From Marsupella aquatica (Eukaryota > Marchantiophyta): a stretch of 64,000 nt of DNA. The stretch lies in assembly GCA_973895155.1 (NCBI GenBank), contig OZ316894.1, positions 9,796,001 through 9,860,000 on the forward strand. Reading direction: 5' to 3'. Below, one piece after another: positions 1 to 9,620 of the stretch; within the stretch, counting starts at the first letter, position 1, and each line of letters begins with the position of its first letter. A program made the position numbers and the translations under genes. The notes below the pieces were generated by a model. It had not been told where the DNA came from, did no database searches, and was given only the letters and a program-made list of their open reading frames with translations.

Positions 1-534
1 CACATATACACAGGCCGGGAGAGGGGTGCCGATTCCAAATACACGAGCCGGGCCGGGATTTTCTGGTCGCGGCGGGCCGGGCCGGGACGGAACCGGGTAA
101 CATTCCGGGGATAGTAGCCGGGCCGGGAATTACCGGCTGGGAGCCGGACCGGGGACCGGGGTGGACCGGGTGACAACTTGTCGGTTGTCGAGTCCAAAGG
201 CCTCTATTTGTCGGACAAGTCCAAACCGGGTTTTGGATGGTCTGGAGGTAGACTTCGTCGCCCTACGAAACACACAAGCAACAACCCAACACCCGGGAAT
301 CAACCCTGGTTCTTAATACAAAACAATCTAAAAAACAAAACATAGCAAACACAGGGCTATGGTCCCACTACGGTATGGACCTGCACCACTTTGTCACAAC
401 TCTTGTTTTTGCTATGTACATTTCTCATAAGTTTCCAATCCGATAAGGAATGAATGGGCTTTTCCCTCCCACCCTTTACTTGCATCCAGTTGCACGGCCG
501 GGTATCCTGGGCAGAATCCCCCACACACACACAC

Positions 535-774
535 ATAAATAAACAAATAAATAAATAACAAGACATGACTTCTTCTGGAAAAGTGACCCTGCCTCAGAAG
601 TATATTTCGATCCAGGCTTCTTTATAGCACTGAGAACTAGCATCAAAGTACAGACACATATAGATAAATAAATAAATAAATAACAACACAGGACTTTGTC
701 TGGAAAAGTGACCTGGCTCAGAAGTATATTTTGACCCAGGCTTCTTTACAGCATTGAGAACTAGCATCAAAGTA
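535..774. repeat. Tandem duplication, unit about 115-124 bp
   Basis: Two adjacent copies (about 535-650 and 662-774) share a TAAATAAATAA run followed by the same text, including TGGAAAAGTGACC, CAGAAGTATATTT and GAGAACTAGCATCAAAGTA. They differ by scattered substitutions and small indels. No coding content. Confidence 0.85.
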
Positions 775-1744
775 CCATAGCCGTACCTTGTTTTAACTTG
801 CTTCCAGACTCTTGCGGGTGGCCATAAAAAAGGCAGATTGAAATGAAAATACATGACACAAAAATCTGAATAAGACAAAATCTGAAATATGCATTCACCA
901 TACAGTAGTTCAAAAATTATAGTGACAACAGATGACAATGTTTTCTGAGCATTTGCTTCATACAAAGTTTTTCAGGATATTGTGTGAGGAATTTCCTCCC
1001 CATTCCAAACTACCCCCATAGTTTTCTAGCCCACCATTTTACAATCCATCACATTTTTGCTGGGGCCCCAAAAGCACTTATTTGATTATTTTTTGAGCTA
1101 ACCTAGTTACCACTCTTGTACCTGACTTTACCATTAAAGAATATGGAGTCTTTTGAGGCAAACATGGGGAGGGCCCACATGACAATCGTGCAAGACAGGA
1201 CAATCGTGCATACAGCAGCGCCAGATCATGCTACATACATCCAGGACAGGACATACCATGCAAGAGCATCGTGTTCATTTACAGTCTCCTTTCCCACCTT
1301 ATGTGTAAGCTGGCCCTTCAAGTAACCTATGTCATAAACAAGTCCTGGAGAAGGGGAAAGAGAAGGGCGTGTTTCAAGTCTTGTTTACACCATTGAACCA
1401 TTTCAGGCTAGTGCTTCCATCTAGGCAACTTATTCAAAGTATTCCTTGGTCACACCCAGTGTAATTTTTAAGGTTTTTCCTTTTTTGCCAGAGTGGTGAA
1501 CGTAAGAGTTTGTGAAAGAGAAGATGCTAAATAATATTCTTTATCTGCTTTTCCTGAATTATTTTCTGACAGTTAGATCTCCCTAAAATTAAGGATGCTC
1601 GTTGAGATTCTGGCTAAGCGGGCCTGTGACAAGGGGGAAACTGGCTAAGAAAACACAGAAAACCAAATAAGTTTTTGCCAGAAGTGAAAACTATTTGGAG
1701 AGATGGAATATAGCAAATTTTTGCCACTAATTAAAATCACGGGT

Positions 1745-2150
1745 TACTCCCTCTTTATTACCTTTGGTACCATGTGTCCTGTAAGGGGCTTTTTCTTCTT
1801 TTGCACTGTTATATATTTGGGCGGTCATGGTGCTGTTGGCTGCCCCAAAAGCCAAGCACACAGTCACTTGAAACAAGTCACGACTGACTCATCAAGTTTC
1901 AGGTCTTGTTTACACTATTGAACCATTCAGACTAGTCCTTCCATCTTCTGTTTCGTGGGAAATTACTCATAGCTTTCCTTGGTCACATCCTCTTTATTAC
2001 CGTGGCGATCATGTCTCCTGTAAGACCCTTTTTATTGTTTTGCACTGTCTGTTATATATTTTTGGGATTTGGGATAGTCATGGTACTGAATTAGCTGTCC
2101 CCAAAGCCAAGCACACACTTGAAACAAGGCACAAGTGACCCATCAAGTCA
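1745..2150. repeat. Tandem duplication, offset about 239 bp
   Basis: The segment from CTCTTTATTACC at 1751 recurs from 1990. Both copies continue through CATGT.TCCTGTAAG, TTTTGCACTGT, GCCAAGCACACA and CTTGAAACAAG. A further partial relative (GTCTTGTTTACACCATTGAACC and TTCCTTGGTCACA) lies at about 1375-1460. The unit looks like an old diverged local repeat. Confidence 0.75.
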
Positions 2151-3556
2151 AACCCCATTCCCTGACGTCTGGGTGGGTGGCACTTTGGGCCGCTATGTGT
2201 TCTGGTCCCTTGGCTTTGTTGTCTTTGTGCCCGGCTGGTTTTTTGCTGCGGCAGCCTTGAAATACACCAGGCACACTTACACCTTTTACCGGTGTTCAAT
2301 AGAAAGGCCAGCATATAATAAAAATTAGAAGAAAAGACAACTGACCAATCAATCTTCTATTGGCAATGGTGAGTACGTGGAGTTGTGGACCCAAGTCTGT
2401 GACATAATCGGGCTGGCTTACACATGCATCACTAGTCAGCCATCCAGCTGTGCAGAATCAATATCCAGTACACCCTCATGTGGCACCAAAATGAATCTGA
2501 TGGGCGTGACCAGAACGATATGGTCTAATTATACTCATTTAATTTACTTTTAAAGAAGATCCTTGACAACTTTCTCTTCAACTGCTCCAAAAGAAAACCT
2601 TAGTTTATCTCAAGTATGTTAAATTGAGACGTCTATTTGCCTTGTCAGTTTATTAATTTATGTGAATAAACCTTCAAGCTGCCTACAGAGGACATCGGTT
2701 TTTGCCTATCCTCCCATATGTGGGCATCTAGGCAGCCTCCACTTCTATACCAGCTTTACTTGGCAGAGTAGGGTTTGGTTTATATTCGGCTTCAGTCTGT
2801 TTTAGGTCCTTCTAGTGCTTTTGGGATCTTTCCTTGTGGCTCTTGTTACTCTTCCCTTTTTGGGTCTTTGCGCCTAAGGGACCTTGTTTCCTAATTTGGT
2901 GCTTTCTATTCTTTAATCTGGCATTGTGATATATGATTGTGTGCAATCCCACTTGTAGTCCATTATTCTACACACTCAATTGGGTTGCTGACAAGTAATG
3001 ACCTGGTGCAGGAAACAAATCAGCATAATCATTATTTTTAGTTGTTATGAAATAGAAAGGCCCATGATTATATCCAAACTGGCCCTCTTCTTGGGAAATA
3101 ATTTTAATCTTTTCTACGATAATTATGTGCTTCATGATCCTACGAGGCAGCCTGCCCAGGTGGAGACAGTTTCCTGCTGAAGAAACCCTTAATCACTCAG
3201 CCATACAGTACTTACTCATCCTTCCTTTTGTGGGGAAAATTGAGCTTGACCCCGTGTCAGCAGGATTTTTGCCAACTGAAGGATATTTCCAATGTTGCCA
3301 CACAGGCTCCTGACACCCTGCAAAATCTATCTACTAGGTTTTGGTGCCAGGCCTTTCCTGCCAGCTATCTACTTGCTCGACTGTTGGGTCTTCCAAGAAA
3401 TTCGGAGAACCTTTAGATCTGTTAGGGTTTTGACTCAACCTTGGCTAGGTTAACTAGAGTAAGTTAACCGGAGTTACTTAACATTAGTTGACTAGACTCT
3501 TCATGAAGGGATAACCCTCTTTGTATCCCATGGAGAGAGAGCACTTAGTGGAGAAC

Positions 3557-3559
<3 letters not shown>

Positions 3560-3589
<30 letters not shown>
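3560..3589. repeat. (GA)n microsatellite
   Basis: An uninterrupted AG dinucleotide run of about 30 bases. A similar run occurs at 14260-14286, on the other side of the retrotransposon. Confidence 0.95.
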
Positions 3590-3591
<2 letters not shown>

Positions 3592-4325
3592 CATTTCCAT
3601 ATACATAGATAACACCCTGCAATAGGTCTTATTTGTTCACATGTTCGCTCTTCCATTGATTTGCAATGCAACCACATGAGTATACAGATACATATGAACA
3701 TAGATATATTGACGCCATATGAACAATTTGGTTATCAAGCCTTTAGTAAAAACATTGACATAGGATTTCACATATGATAGCTATCAATATAGTTAAAGAA
3801 CGTAAATTTCCTTTGTGACAGTAAAAGATTGCCCTTGCTTACAGGTTAGAATGCTTAGCTACGCTATTACCCAGGTGACACTACTTTGTGACTGGGTCTC
3901 TACTGGGTGATAGTATTACTCTGATTCTGTGTCCACAGCATTCAACATATGCCATAATCCCTCTCCAGGAATAGACGGGCGATATCTATTCACACCTCCA
4001 GTGTCTTTGTTCAACCCCCGCCACTGGAGTGAGATCGTATTTCAATCATATGATTTCGCGTCCCATGTTTCTGCAGCAATGTCTAGACGGCTGCGGGGAG
4101 ACATGGGTCGGAAAGAGGCAAGCCACCACAGTTGTCTATTTATTCTAAATTGTCATTTGTTCATACAGAGGCAACATTCAGACATCCAAGTAATTTTGCA
4201 CAAACATTCTAGATATGCAGCTATGTGTCTACGATGTAGCACCTGAAGTGGTTGAGAGCTCATTGTGAGCACGAGCGATTGTCAGCTGGATGTTGGTGAT
4301 TCAGTTGCTCGCTGCACGTTCTCCT

Positions 4326-4501
4326 TGTCGTGACATATAGTATCGTAGCCATAGTGTATCGAAAACATACAAGTCACCGGCAATGCATATGTGCAAGCTG
4401 CTAGCAACCAACATCCTGAGAAAAATTCCAATCACATTCACAAGTGCCAAGAAAAAGCAACTGAGGTGGTATGTACGTAGTGGAGGTGTAAACCTCTGTA
4501 T
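4326..4501 (-). repeat. Terminal repeat segment B2 (176 bp)
   Basis: This repeats 4862-5037 with about three substitutions. It starts (minus) ATACAGAGG immediately after the end of A2 and ends CACGACA at the outer border of the element. A2 and B2 are joined blunt (TTTTAT next to ATACAG), as two LTR ends would be in a two-LTR circle. Confidence 0.85.
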
Positions 4502-5037
4502 ATAAAAGGCGTAAGAGAAACAATTGTACTGAAATTGAATTGTAAACCGGCAGGATGCCAAGATCGGCCGGGAGCATCTAACGAATCACTGTGTGAATCC
4601 CGTGTACGGAACCGACGAGCACTGTCTGAGCTCTGTCAACAGCGATTCAAGAAGAACTAAAAATGGCAAAGAAATACATGCCCTAAGTAGGACCGGGTCC
4701 AGGCGTCACACTAACAAACACCTTTGCTTCAAGAACGGCCCAGACTCGCTACAAGAACATGACACTAACTCAAGTAGTACACTAGCCCTAACTATATACC
4801 TAGCGGGCATGCGAGGGACATGCCGATGTGCACAAGAGGCACTGTCCCTCGGCATGACAGCTGTCGTGACATATAGTATCGTAGCCATAGTGTATCGAAA
4901 ACATACAAGTCACCAGCAATGCATATGTGCAAGCTGCTAGCAACCAACATCCTGAGAAAAAGTCCAATCACATTCACAAGTGCCAAGAAATAGCAACTGA
5001 GGTGGTATGTACGTAGTGGAGGTGTAAACCTCTGTAT
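4502..5037 (-). repeat. Full repeat unit B1-GC-A2 (536 bp), LTR-equivalent
   Basis: On the minus strand this unit begins directly after the G7 tract (5038-5044) with ATACAGAGG and ends CTTTTAT. It is therefore the LTR as defined by a purine tract on one side and, by comparison with A1, a primer site on the other. B1 is 4862-5037 and A2 is 4502-4859. They are separated by GC (4860-4861), which sits in the palindrome GACAGCTGTC (4856-4865). The outer element ends correspond exactly to the two sides of this GC. Confidence 0.85.
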
Positions 5038-5044
5038 CCCCCCC
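5038..5044 (-). promoter_or_regulatory. Polypurine tract (G7)
   Basis: The minus strand reads GTCTGGGGGGG and is followed without a gap by the start of B1. This is the expected place and composition for the plus-strand primer, and it fixes the 5' edge of the LTR-equivalent repeat at 5037. Confidence 0.65.
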
Positions 5045-5076
5045 AGACCACAGCCAAAAGGAGGGCTGAAGAAAAT

Positions 5077-6087
5077 TCAGGTAGCACGTGGAGCACAGGA
5101 AGGGCAAAACCATAACCCTTCTGGCACCTGGGTAAGTTCAGGCCGAAGGCAGAAAAGATGGTACCCTCCATTGCAATTGTCACACAGCAGCATCTGGTCA
5201 GCATCATCAATTCGCAAACACACTTTGCAAGGGTAGTCCACAGGTGGAATCCAAGTAGAAGTCACAATGGTGGGATCCAGGTTAGGCAGATGACAAGGGG
5301 CGCAATTCTTGGCATTGTCAACAATTGTGCGCCCATCTGCCCCTTGTAACTCTAGCACTCCAGACGGTCGAATAGTTGTGACCCTGAGAATAGTGTGACT
5401 GGTAGAGGTGTCCAGGGTGTCGTTAGCTTGCCGCTGCAAGTACACAAAATCTCCCGCAAAATCTCCCACTTCAAACTTCCTGACCTTGGGCTGAAAAGTG
5501 CCCCCTCGTGTGTGTGCATAACGCAGTGTGTCCCTGTGCTGGGCAATGGCCAAATTCTCCATGGCCATGGGCATAACCCTCCTGAATAGGGCAGCCCTCT
5601 CAAAGATCACATCAGACCAAGTCACAGCTGAATCCAAGTCTACCACCTGAAGCATGTGAGAAGCAATAGCAGAAGGTGGAACTGGGTGACGACCAAACAA
5701 CAAGAAGTAGGGAGAAAAGTTAGACAGTGATGCATGTCTGGACATCCTATACCCCATGGCAATGTAGGGTAAGGCCAGGTCCCAATCCTCCTTGTTTTTG
5801 GTGAGGCAGATCTTTCGAAGGCCCTTCTTGCATGTCTGAACCATGCGCTCTGCCAAGCCATCTGCCTGTGGGTGATCTCGTGATGTCCGGCGATGATCAA
5901 TGAGAGCCTGATCAAGCAGCTCCTGGAACTCTCCTCTAAACTCTGAGCCCTGGTCAATGAGACATTCTGCACAAGTTCCAAAGCGGCTGAGAACTTGTTG
6001 TAGGAATGCCTGGCTGGTGCTACGGGAGGTCTTATCCGACAATGCCACAAGTTCTATCCACTTGGAGAAATGCTCTATCATGATCAT
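5077..6087 (-). CDS. Integrase core with C-terminal PHD finger
   Basis: This continues the integrase: MIMIEHFSKWIE, then LIDQGSEFRGEF (second Asp) and DHPQADGLAERMVQT (third residue, Glu). A GPY/F-like C-terminal region follows (FEVGDFAGDFVYLQRQ). The last about 48 residues form a C4HC3 PHD finger: CKVC, LLCDNCNGGYHLFCL, LWFCPSC. Ty3 chromoviruses often end in a chromodomain that reads histone marks; here a PHD finger occupies that place. Targeting of chromatin by the PHD finger is inference. The stop lies 33 bases before the purine tract. Confidence 0.9.
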   Translation of the reverse strand: MIMIEHFSKWIELVALSDKTSRSTSQAFLQQVLSRFGTCAECLIDQGSEFRGEFQELLDQALIDHRRTSRDHPQADGLAERMVQTCKKGLRKICLTKNKEDWDLALPYIAMGYRMSRHASLSNFSPYFLLFGRHPVPPSAIASHMLQVVDLDSAVTWSDVIFERAALFRRVMPMAMENLAIAQHRDTLRYAHTRGGTFQPKVRKFEVGDFAGDFVYLQRQANDTLDTSTSHTILRVTTIRPSGVLELQGADGRTIVDNAKNCAPCHLPNLDPTIVTSTWIPPVDYPCKVCLRIDDADQMLLCDNCNGGYHLFCLRPELTQVPEGLWFCPSCAPRAT

Positions 6088-6111
6088 GATGTAGAGATTA
6101 CCCCGTGATCT

Positions 6112-7104
6112 CTACCCGGTGTGAGATGTGAGGGGTAATTCTCCAGCCAAATCACATGACCAATGATAAAACATGCCCTGAATAGGGAGTGGATGAAGTG
6201 TGGGTTGCCGAGATGTGAAAGAAGTCCTTACCCTATCACACTGCTCACACCGGGCAATAACATCTCGAACCTGGCCATGCATGCCTCTCCAATGATAATG
6301 GGGGACCAAGAGGCTATAAGTCCTCTTAACACCAAAATGACCAAGCTCAGAATGTACCTTACGGATAAGGCCAACGCTCTCATGAATGGGTGGAACCACC
6401 ACTTCCCTGTCTGGCAAGCAGCGCACAAGATGATCTCCCTTCCACAAGTAGCGCTTGGACCTTTGCTGAATTCGGTCTCTCTGGGCAGCAGTAACATGGG
6501 TGGGGTACTCCCCATGCTGCAGAAATCTCAAAGTGTCGCTGTCCTCCCATATGTCCACCACAGGTTGGTCAACGATGTAGCATGGCAGCAAAGCAAGATA
6601 GGTAGATGCATGAAATGTAGGCAGGATGGAAACCTGGTCAAAATCCTGCCGTGCATCTGAGGGATCATCAGAGGCAATCAAAGGGCTGCGGGACATAGTG
6701 TCAGCATTTTGATGTGTCACACCAGGCCTATGAATTATCTCAAAATCATACTCCTGGAGTATGAGTGCCCAACGAGCAAGCTTGCCAGTAAGCTTGTCGT
6801 TGGTCATCAACCACTTCAAGGGCTGGTGGTCGGTGTAGAGAACAAACCTGGTCCCATAGAGGTAGGGCCTATAATGTATGACAGCCCACACAACAGCAAG
6901 GCATTCACCCTCATAAGAAGAATAATGACTCTCTGCCTGATTGTTGCTCTTGGATGCATAGGCAATGACGTACTCTTTACCTTCCTCATCATGTTGGCCC
7001 AGAATGGCACCAATCCCAAGGGCACTCCAATCTGTGTGTAGCACAAAGACCTTGCTGAAATCAGGTCTTCTCAGCACCAGGTATTCTGAGAGCTTCTCCT
7101 TCAA
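6112..7104 (-). CDS. RNase H and integrase zinc-binding domain
   Basis: This is in the same frame as the RT C-terminal half, beyond a TAG. RNase H motifs are HTDWSALGIGAILGQ, EGECLAVVWAV and LYTDHQPLKWL, ending HRPGVTHQNADTMSR. An integrase H2C2 zinc finger follows (KVHSELGHFGVKRT with CEQCDRVR). The start of the catalytic core, WSCDLAGELPLTS, has the first Asp of the DDE triad. The frame stops at TAG (6112-6114) inside the integrase core and resumes in the same frame nine codons on. Confidence 0.85.
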   Translation of the reverse strand: MKEKLSEYLVLRRPDFSKVFVLHTDWSALGIGAILGQHDEEGKEYVIAYASKSNNQAESHYSSYEGECLAVVWAVIHYRPYLYGTRFVLYTDHQPLKWLMTNDKLTGKLARWALILQEYDFEIIHRPGVTHQNADTMSRSPLIASDDPSDARQDFDQVSILPTFHASTYLALLPCYIVDQPVVDIWEDSDTLRFLQHGEYPTHVTAAQRDRIQQRSKRYLWKGDHLVRCLPDREVVVPPIHESVGLIRKVHSELGHFGVKRTYSLLVPHYHWRGMHGQVRDVIARCEQCDRVRTSFTSRQPTLHPLPIQGMFYHWSCDLAGELPLTSHTG

Positions 7105-7134
7105 AGTGGCAAATGCTGCCTCAGCATCTGTACT

Positions 7135-8035
7135 CTATGTCCAAGTCACATTCTTTTTCAACAAAGCATACAATGGGTGTGCAATGGTACTGAAATCTTT
7201 GATGTAGATCCGGTAGTAATTGCACAACCCAATAAAACTCCTCAAAGTGTGAACATCGGTAGGAGTGGGCATTTCCAAGATGGATACCACCTTGGCCCAG
7301 TGAGCCATGGTTCCATTTGGAAGAATGCGATGCCCAAGATATACTACTGATCTGACAGCAAATTCACACTTCTTGGGGTGTATCTTTAGGTTCACCTTCT
7401 TAAGCCTCATGAATAGCTCCTCAAGGTCAAGTAGATGCTGGTCAAATCCTTTGCTGTGGACCAACACATCATCAATGTAGCATTTCAGAAACTCAGCACC
7501 TTGAAGAACCTGGTCCATGACTCTTTAATTGAAAGAATATGGGCGCATTCTTCAAGCCAAATGGCATCACCAACCACTCCCATAGTTGGTTACTACCATG
7601 GAAAGTTGTTTTCTTGCGGTCCTTTGCAAGCAGCAAAATCTGGTTGAAGCCTTGCCTTAGATCCACAAGAGTGAAGATGTCTGAGTCTCCAATGCTGTCA
7701 AATAGCTCCTCTGGCCGCGGCATGGGGTACCTGTCCTGGGGTGTGACCAGGTTCAATGGCCTGTAGTCCCCACACATGCGCTTCTCTGTCCACAATCCAC
7801 TGGAATCCTTCTTTGCTGGCATCACTGTAGGTGCCACAAAATCTGATGTAGATGGCTGAATAAGACCAGCTTCATAAAGCTCTTGACACCTCTCATCCAC
7901 CAGCTGCCACTCATGCTTACTCAAACGGTGTCTCCGCCTGAAGATAGGTGTTTCATCAGCCAACTCAATGGAGAACTGCATAGTCTTGCACTTACCCAAG
8001 TCCTTCATAGAGAAAGCAAAGTGACACATTCTCAT
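7135..8035 (-). CDS. Ty3-type reverse transcriptase, frameshifted
   Basis: The first frame (8035-7493) carries the RT N-half: DLGKCKTMQFSIELAD, an SDFVAPTVMPAKKD box, CGDYRPLN, DRYPMPRPEE and FTLVDLRQGFNQI with the first catalytic Asp, then LVMPFGLKNAP. A one-base shift near 7500 leads to the second frame (7518-7135) with YIDDVLVHS (the catalytic YxDD box), KKCEFAV, YLGHRI and the LRSFIGLCNYYRIYI connection. It ends at an in-frame TAG at 7135. It would copy the element RNA to cDNA inside the particle. Confidence 0.85.
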
Positions 8036-9593
8036 GCTTGAGGAGCAAATTCAGCAGCTGGTCCTTCTGTCTTTTACTCAGGTGGTTGCCCGTGATAAAT
8101 GTGTAGTTGGCAACACTAGGAATAGGACCTGATGTACTCGTGCTTGAAGAGCCAGAAGTGCCAGCCTCTCCACTGTCCAAGCTGCTAGCATGCTGCTGAT
8201 AAGGTGATGAGGCCTCTCCAAGGCCTGTTGTACCTGCTGATCCGAAGTGGTCCACACCATGAAACTCAGAAATAATGTCAGCCGCATTACAAGGGACCTC
8301 CTCCCCCCCAACACTTGGACTGAAGTGGTGAGTGTTGGACAGAGGTAAGTGCACCTGGTCTGGATGCCACGCAGCAGCACTGTGGAGTGGTAGGGCTGGA
8401 GCTCCTAATGCTGGAGGAATGTACATCTGAAAAAGGATGCAAGTGACCAGAAGCCAAGTGAGAGCATTGAGATCCATTACCCTGCCAAGTAAAGCATTCC
8501 TGGCCAGCCTGGTGATTTTGGTGTGACCTGTAGTACCGGGTTGGAAGCCCATAGCCCATTCTCTCTCCTCAGGACTAGGTTCATCCCATGTACCGGTAGA
8601 ATGTTGATAAACCAGACCAGGACCATCACCCTGAAAAGCATGTGCACCTGGAAAGGACACAAATGTAGGCCAAGCAGCACGGGGTTGTCCAATGGTATTG
8701 GCTGGATACCAAGGTGCTGGCTCTTGCCGTGTAACTGGTTGGCAAGAACTGTCAGGATCCAAAATCTGGTCCACTATGAGGTTAGTATCCCTGGATGTGT
8801 GGTGAATCTGAGCTAACTCCAACAAGGAAGGTGGTGCAAGGTTAGTCCAAAAGTTACGAAGACGATGTGCATAAGAACCACAATGCACTGCATCAATGAG
8901 AAGGGGTGGTCCCAAGTAGTGCTGGACCACACTGAAATCCTCTTTGACCTGTGGACGCTGGTCAAACTGAGATGGAGTATTCTCAATGATATAACCAACA
9001 GCAGGATAAAGGGATTGAGTCCAGGTGAGAGTCTGAACCAATGCTGTGAAAAGGCCAGAACGAGAATCATGCAGCCCAACACCGTGACCAGCAGCTGAAA
9101 ACCCTTGGCATTCCCAACCAGCTATGATCAAATCAAGGGAGCCAAGAAGGGTTAAGTGCCGATGCTGGACAAGCTGGATATCTGGAGGAAAGAAAGAAAA
9201 TGCAGACTTCCATGCACTGTGTGGAAACTGCTGGGGAAATCGCTCTGAAAATTCCAGCAGACGAGATTCAGCCACTTGCCTTGCACCTGGATCAATATCC
9301 ACATAGATGTACTGCTTCACCACCATGCCAAACTTTAGGAGAGCTTCCAGGCCTGTAGAAATGCCACCAAAAAGCTCAAGCAATGTAAGGCCATCTGAAG
9401 GAGGAGTCCATGTAACTGGTGCGCTCAAGATTGGGGCTATTGGTTGTCCATTATGCTGCCCAAGGTCCTCAAATTTGTGCAATGCAGCCACCAAAGGTCC
9501 ATGGGCTGCTTGGAGCCGTTGTACCACCTCTGGTTGATGATCCACGTTGCTGGAAAGTGCTGCTATACGTGCAGCAGCATGTGCAGTAGCCAC
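7992..9593 (-). CDS. Cytosine-5 DNA methyltransferase domain within pol
   Basis: This 533-codon frame holds the C5-methyltransferase motifs in order. Motif I is LLELFGGISTGLEALL (about residues 71-86), with YVDIDPGA downstream. Motif IV is LDLIIAGWECQGFS, with Cys162 as candidate nucleophile. Motif VI is IIENTPS (about 202), motif VIII RLRNFWTNL (244-252) and motif X RLARNALLGRVMD (362-374). The RxRxFWxNL and RLARxxLLGR signatures resemble DNMT3/DRM enzymes more than MET1/CMT. Two departures stand out: the usual PC of motif IV is EC, and ENV of motif VI is ENT. The domain sits between protease and RT, in frame with the former. The last residues overlap the start of RT after a one-base shift near 8020. 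A role in methylating element or host DNA is inference. Confidence 0.85.
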   Translation of the reverse strand: MATAHAAARIAALSSNVDHQPEVVQRLQAAHGPLVAALHKFEDLGQHNGQPIAPILSAPVTWTPPSDGLTLLELFGGISTGLEALLKFGMVVKQYIYVDIDPGARQVAESRLLEFSERFPQQFPHSAWKSAFSFFPPDIQLVQHRHLTLLGSLDLIIAGWECQGFSAAGHGVGLHDSRSGLFTALVQTLTWTQSLYPAVGYIIENTPSQFDQRPQVKEDFSVVQHYLGPPLLIDAVHCGSYAHRLRNFWTNLAPPSLLELAQIHHTSRDTNLIVDQILDPDSSCQPVTRQEPAPWYPANTIGQPRAAWPTFVSFPGAHAFQGDGPGLVYQHSTGTWDEPSPEEREWAMGFQPGTTGHTKITRLARNALLGRVMDLNALTWLLVTCILFQMYIPPALGAPALPLHSAAAWHPDQVHLPLSNTHHFSPSVGGEEVPCNAADIISEFHGVDHFGSAGTTGLGEASSPYQQHASSLDSGEAGTSGSSSTSTSGPIPSVANYTFITGNHLSKRQKDQLLNLLLKHENVSLCFLYEGLG

Positions 9594-9620
9594 CTCATCA
9601 TCATCCTTCTCAATCCAATC

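Larger units (their letters stand above)
1..4321. other. Gene-poor flank with local duplications
   Basis: I see no supportable gene. The first 240 bases are GC-rich and full of CCGGG/GGCCGGG words, like decayed repeat DNA. The rest is AT-rich with several local duplications and a GA microsatellite, listed separately. Open frames here are short, lack family motifs and overlap on both strands. Confidence 0.6.

Noticed and set aside
4495-4512. Plus-strand TATATAAAAGG resembling a TATA box
   Set aside because: It arises at the A2/B2 join and is absent as such at A1 and B1. The coding strand of the element is minus.
4326-5037. Nested insertion of the methyltransferase element into one LTR of a tandem LTR pair
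   Set aside because: Kept only as the alternative. The inserted part would have no LTRs and no target duplication of its own, yet a purine tract and a self-complementary primer site lie exactly at its borders. The split-repeat reading explains these better.
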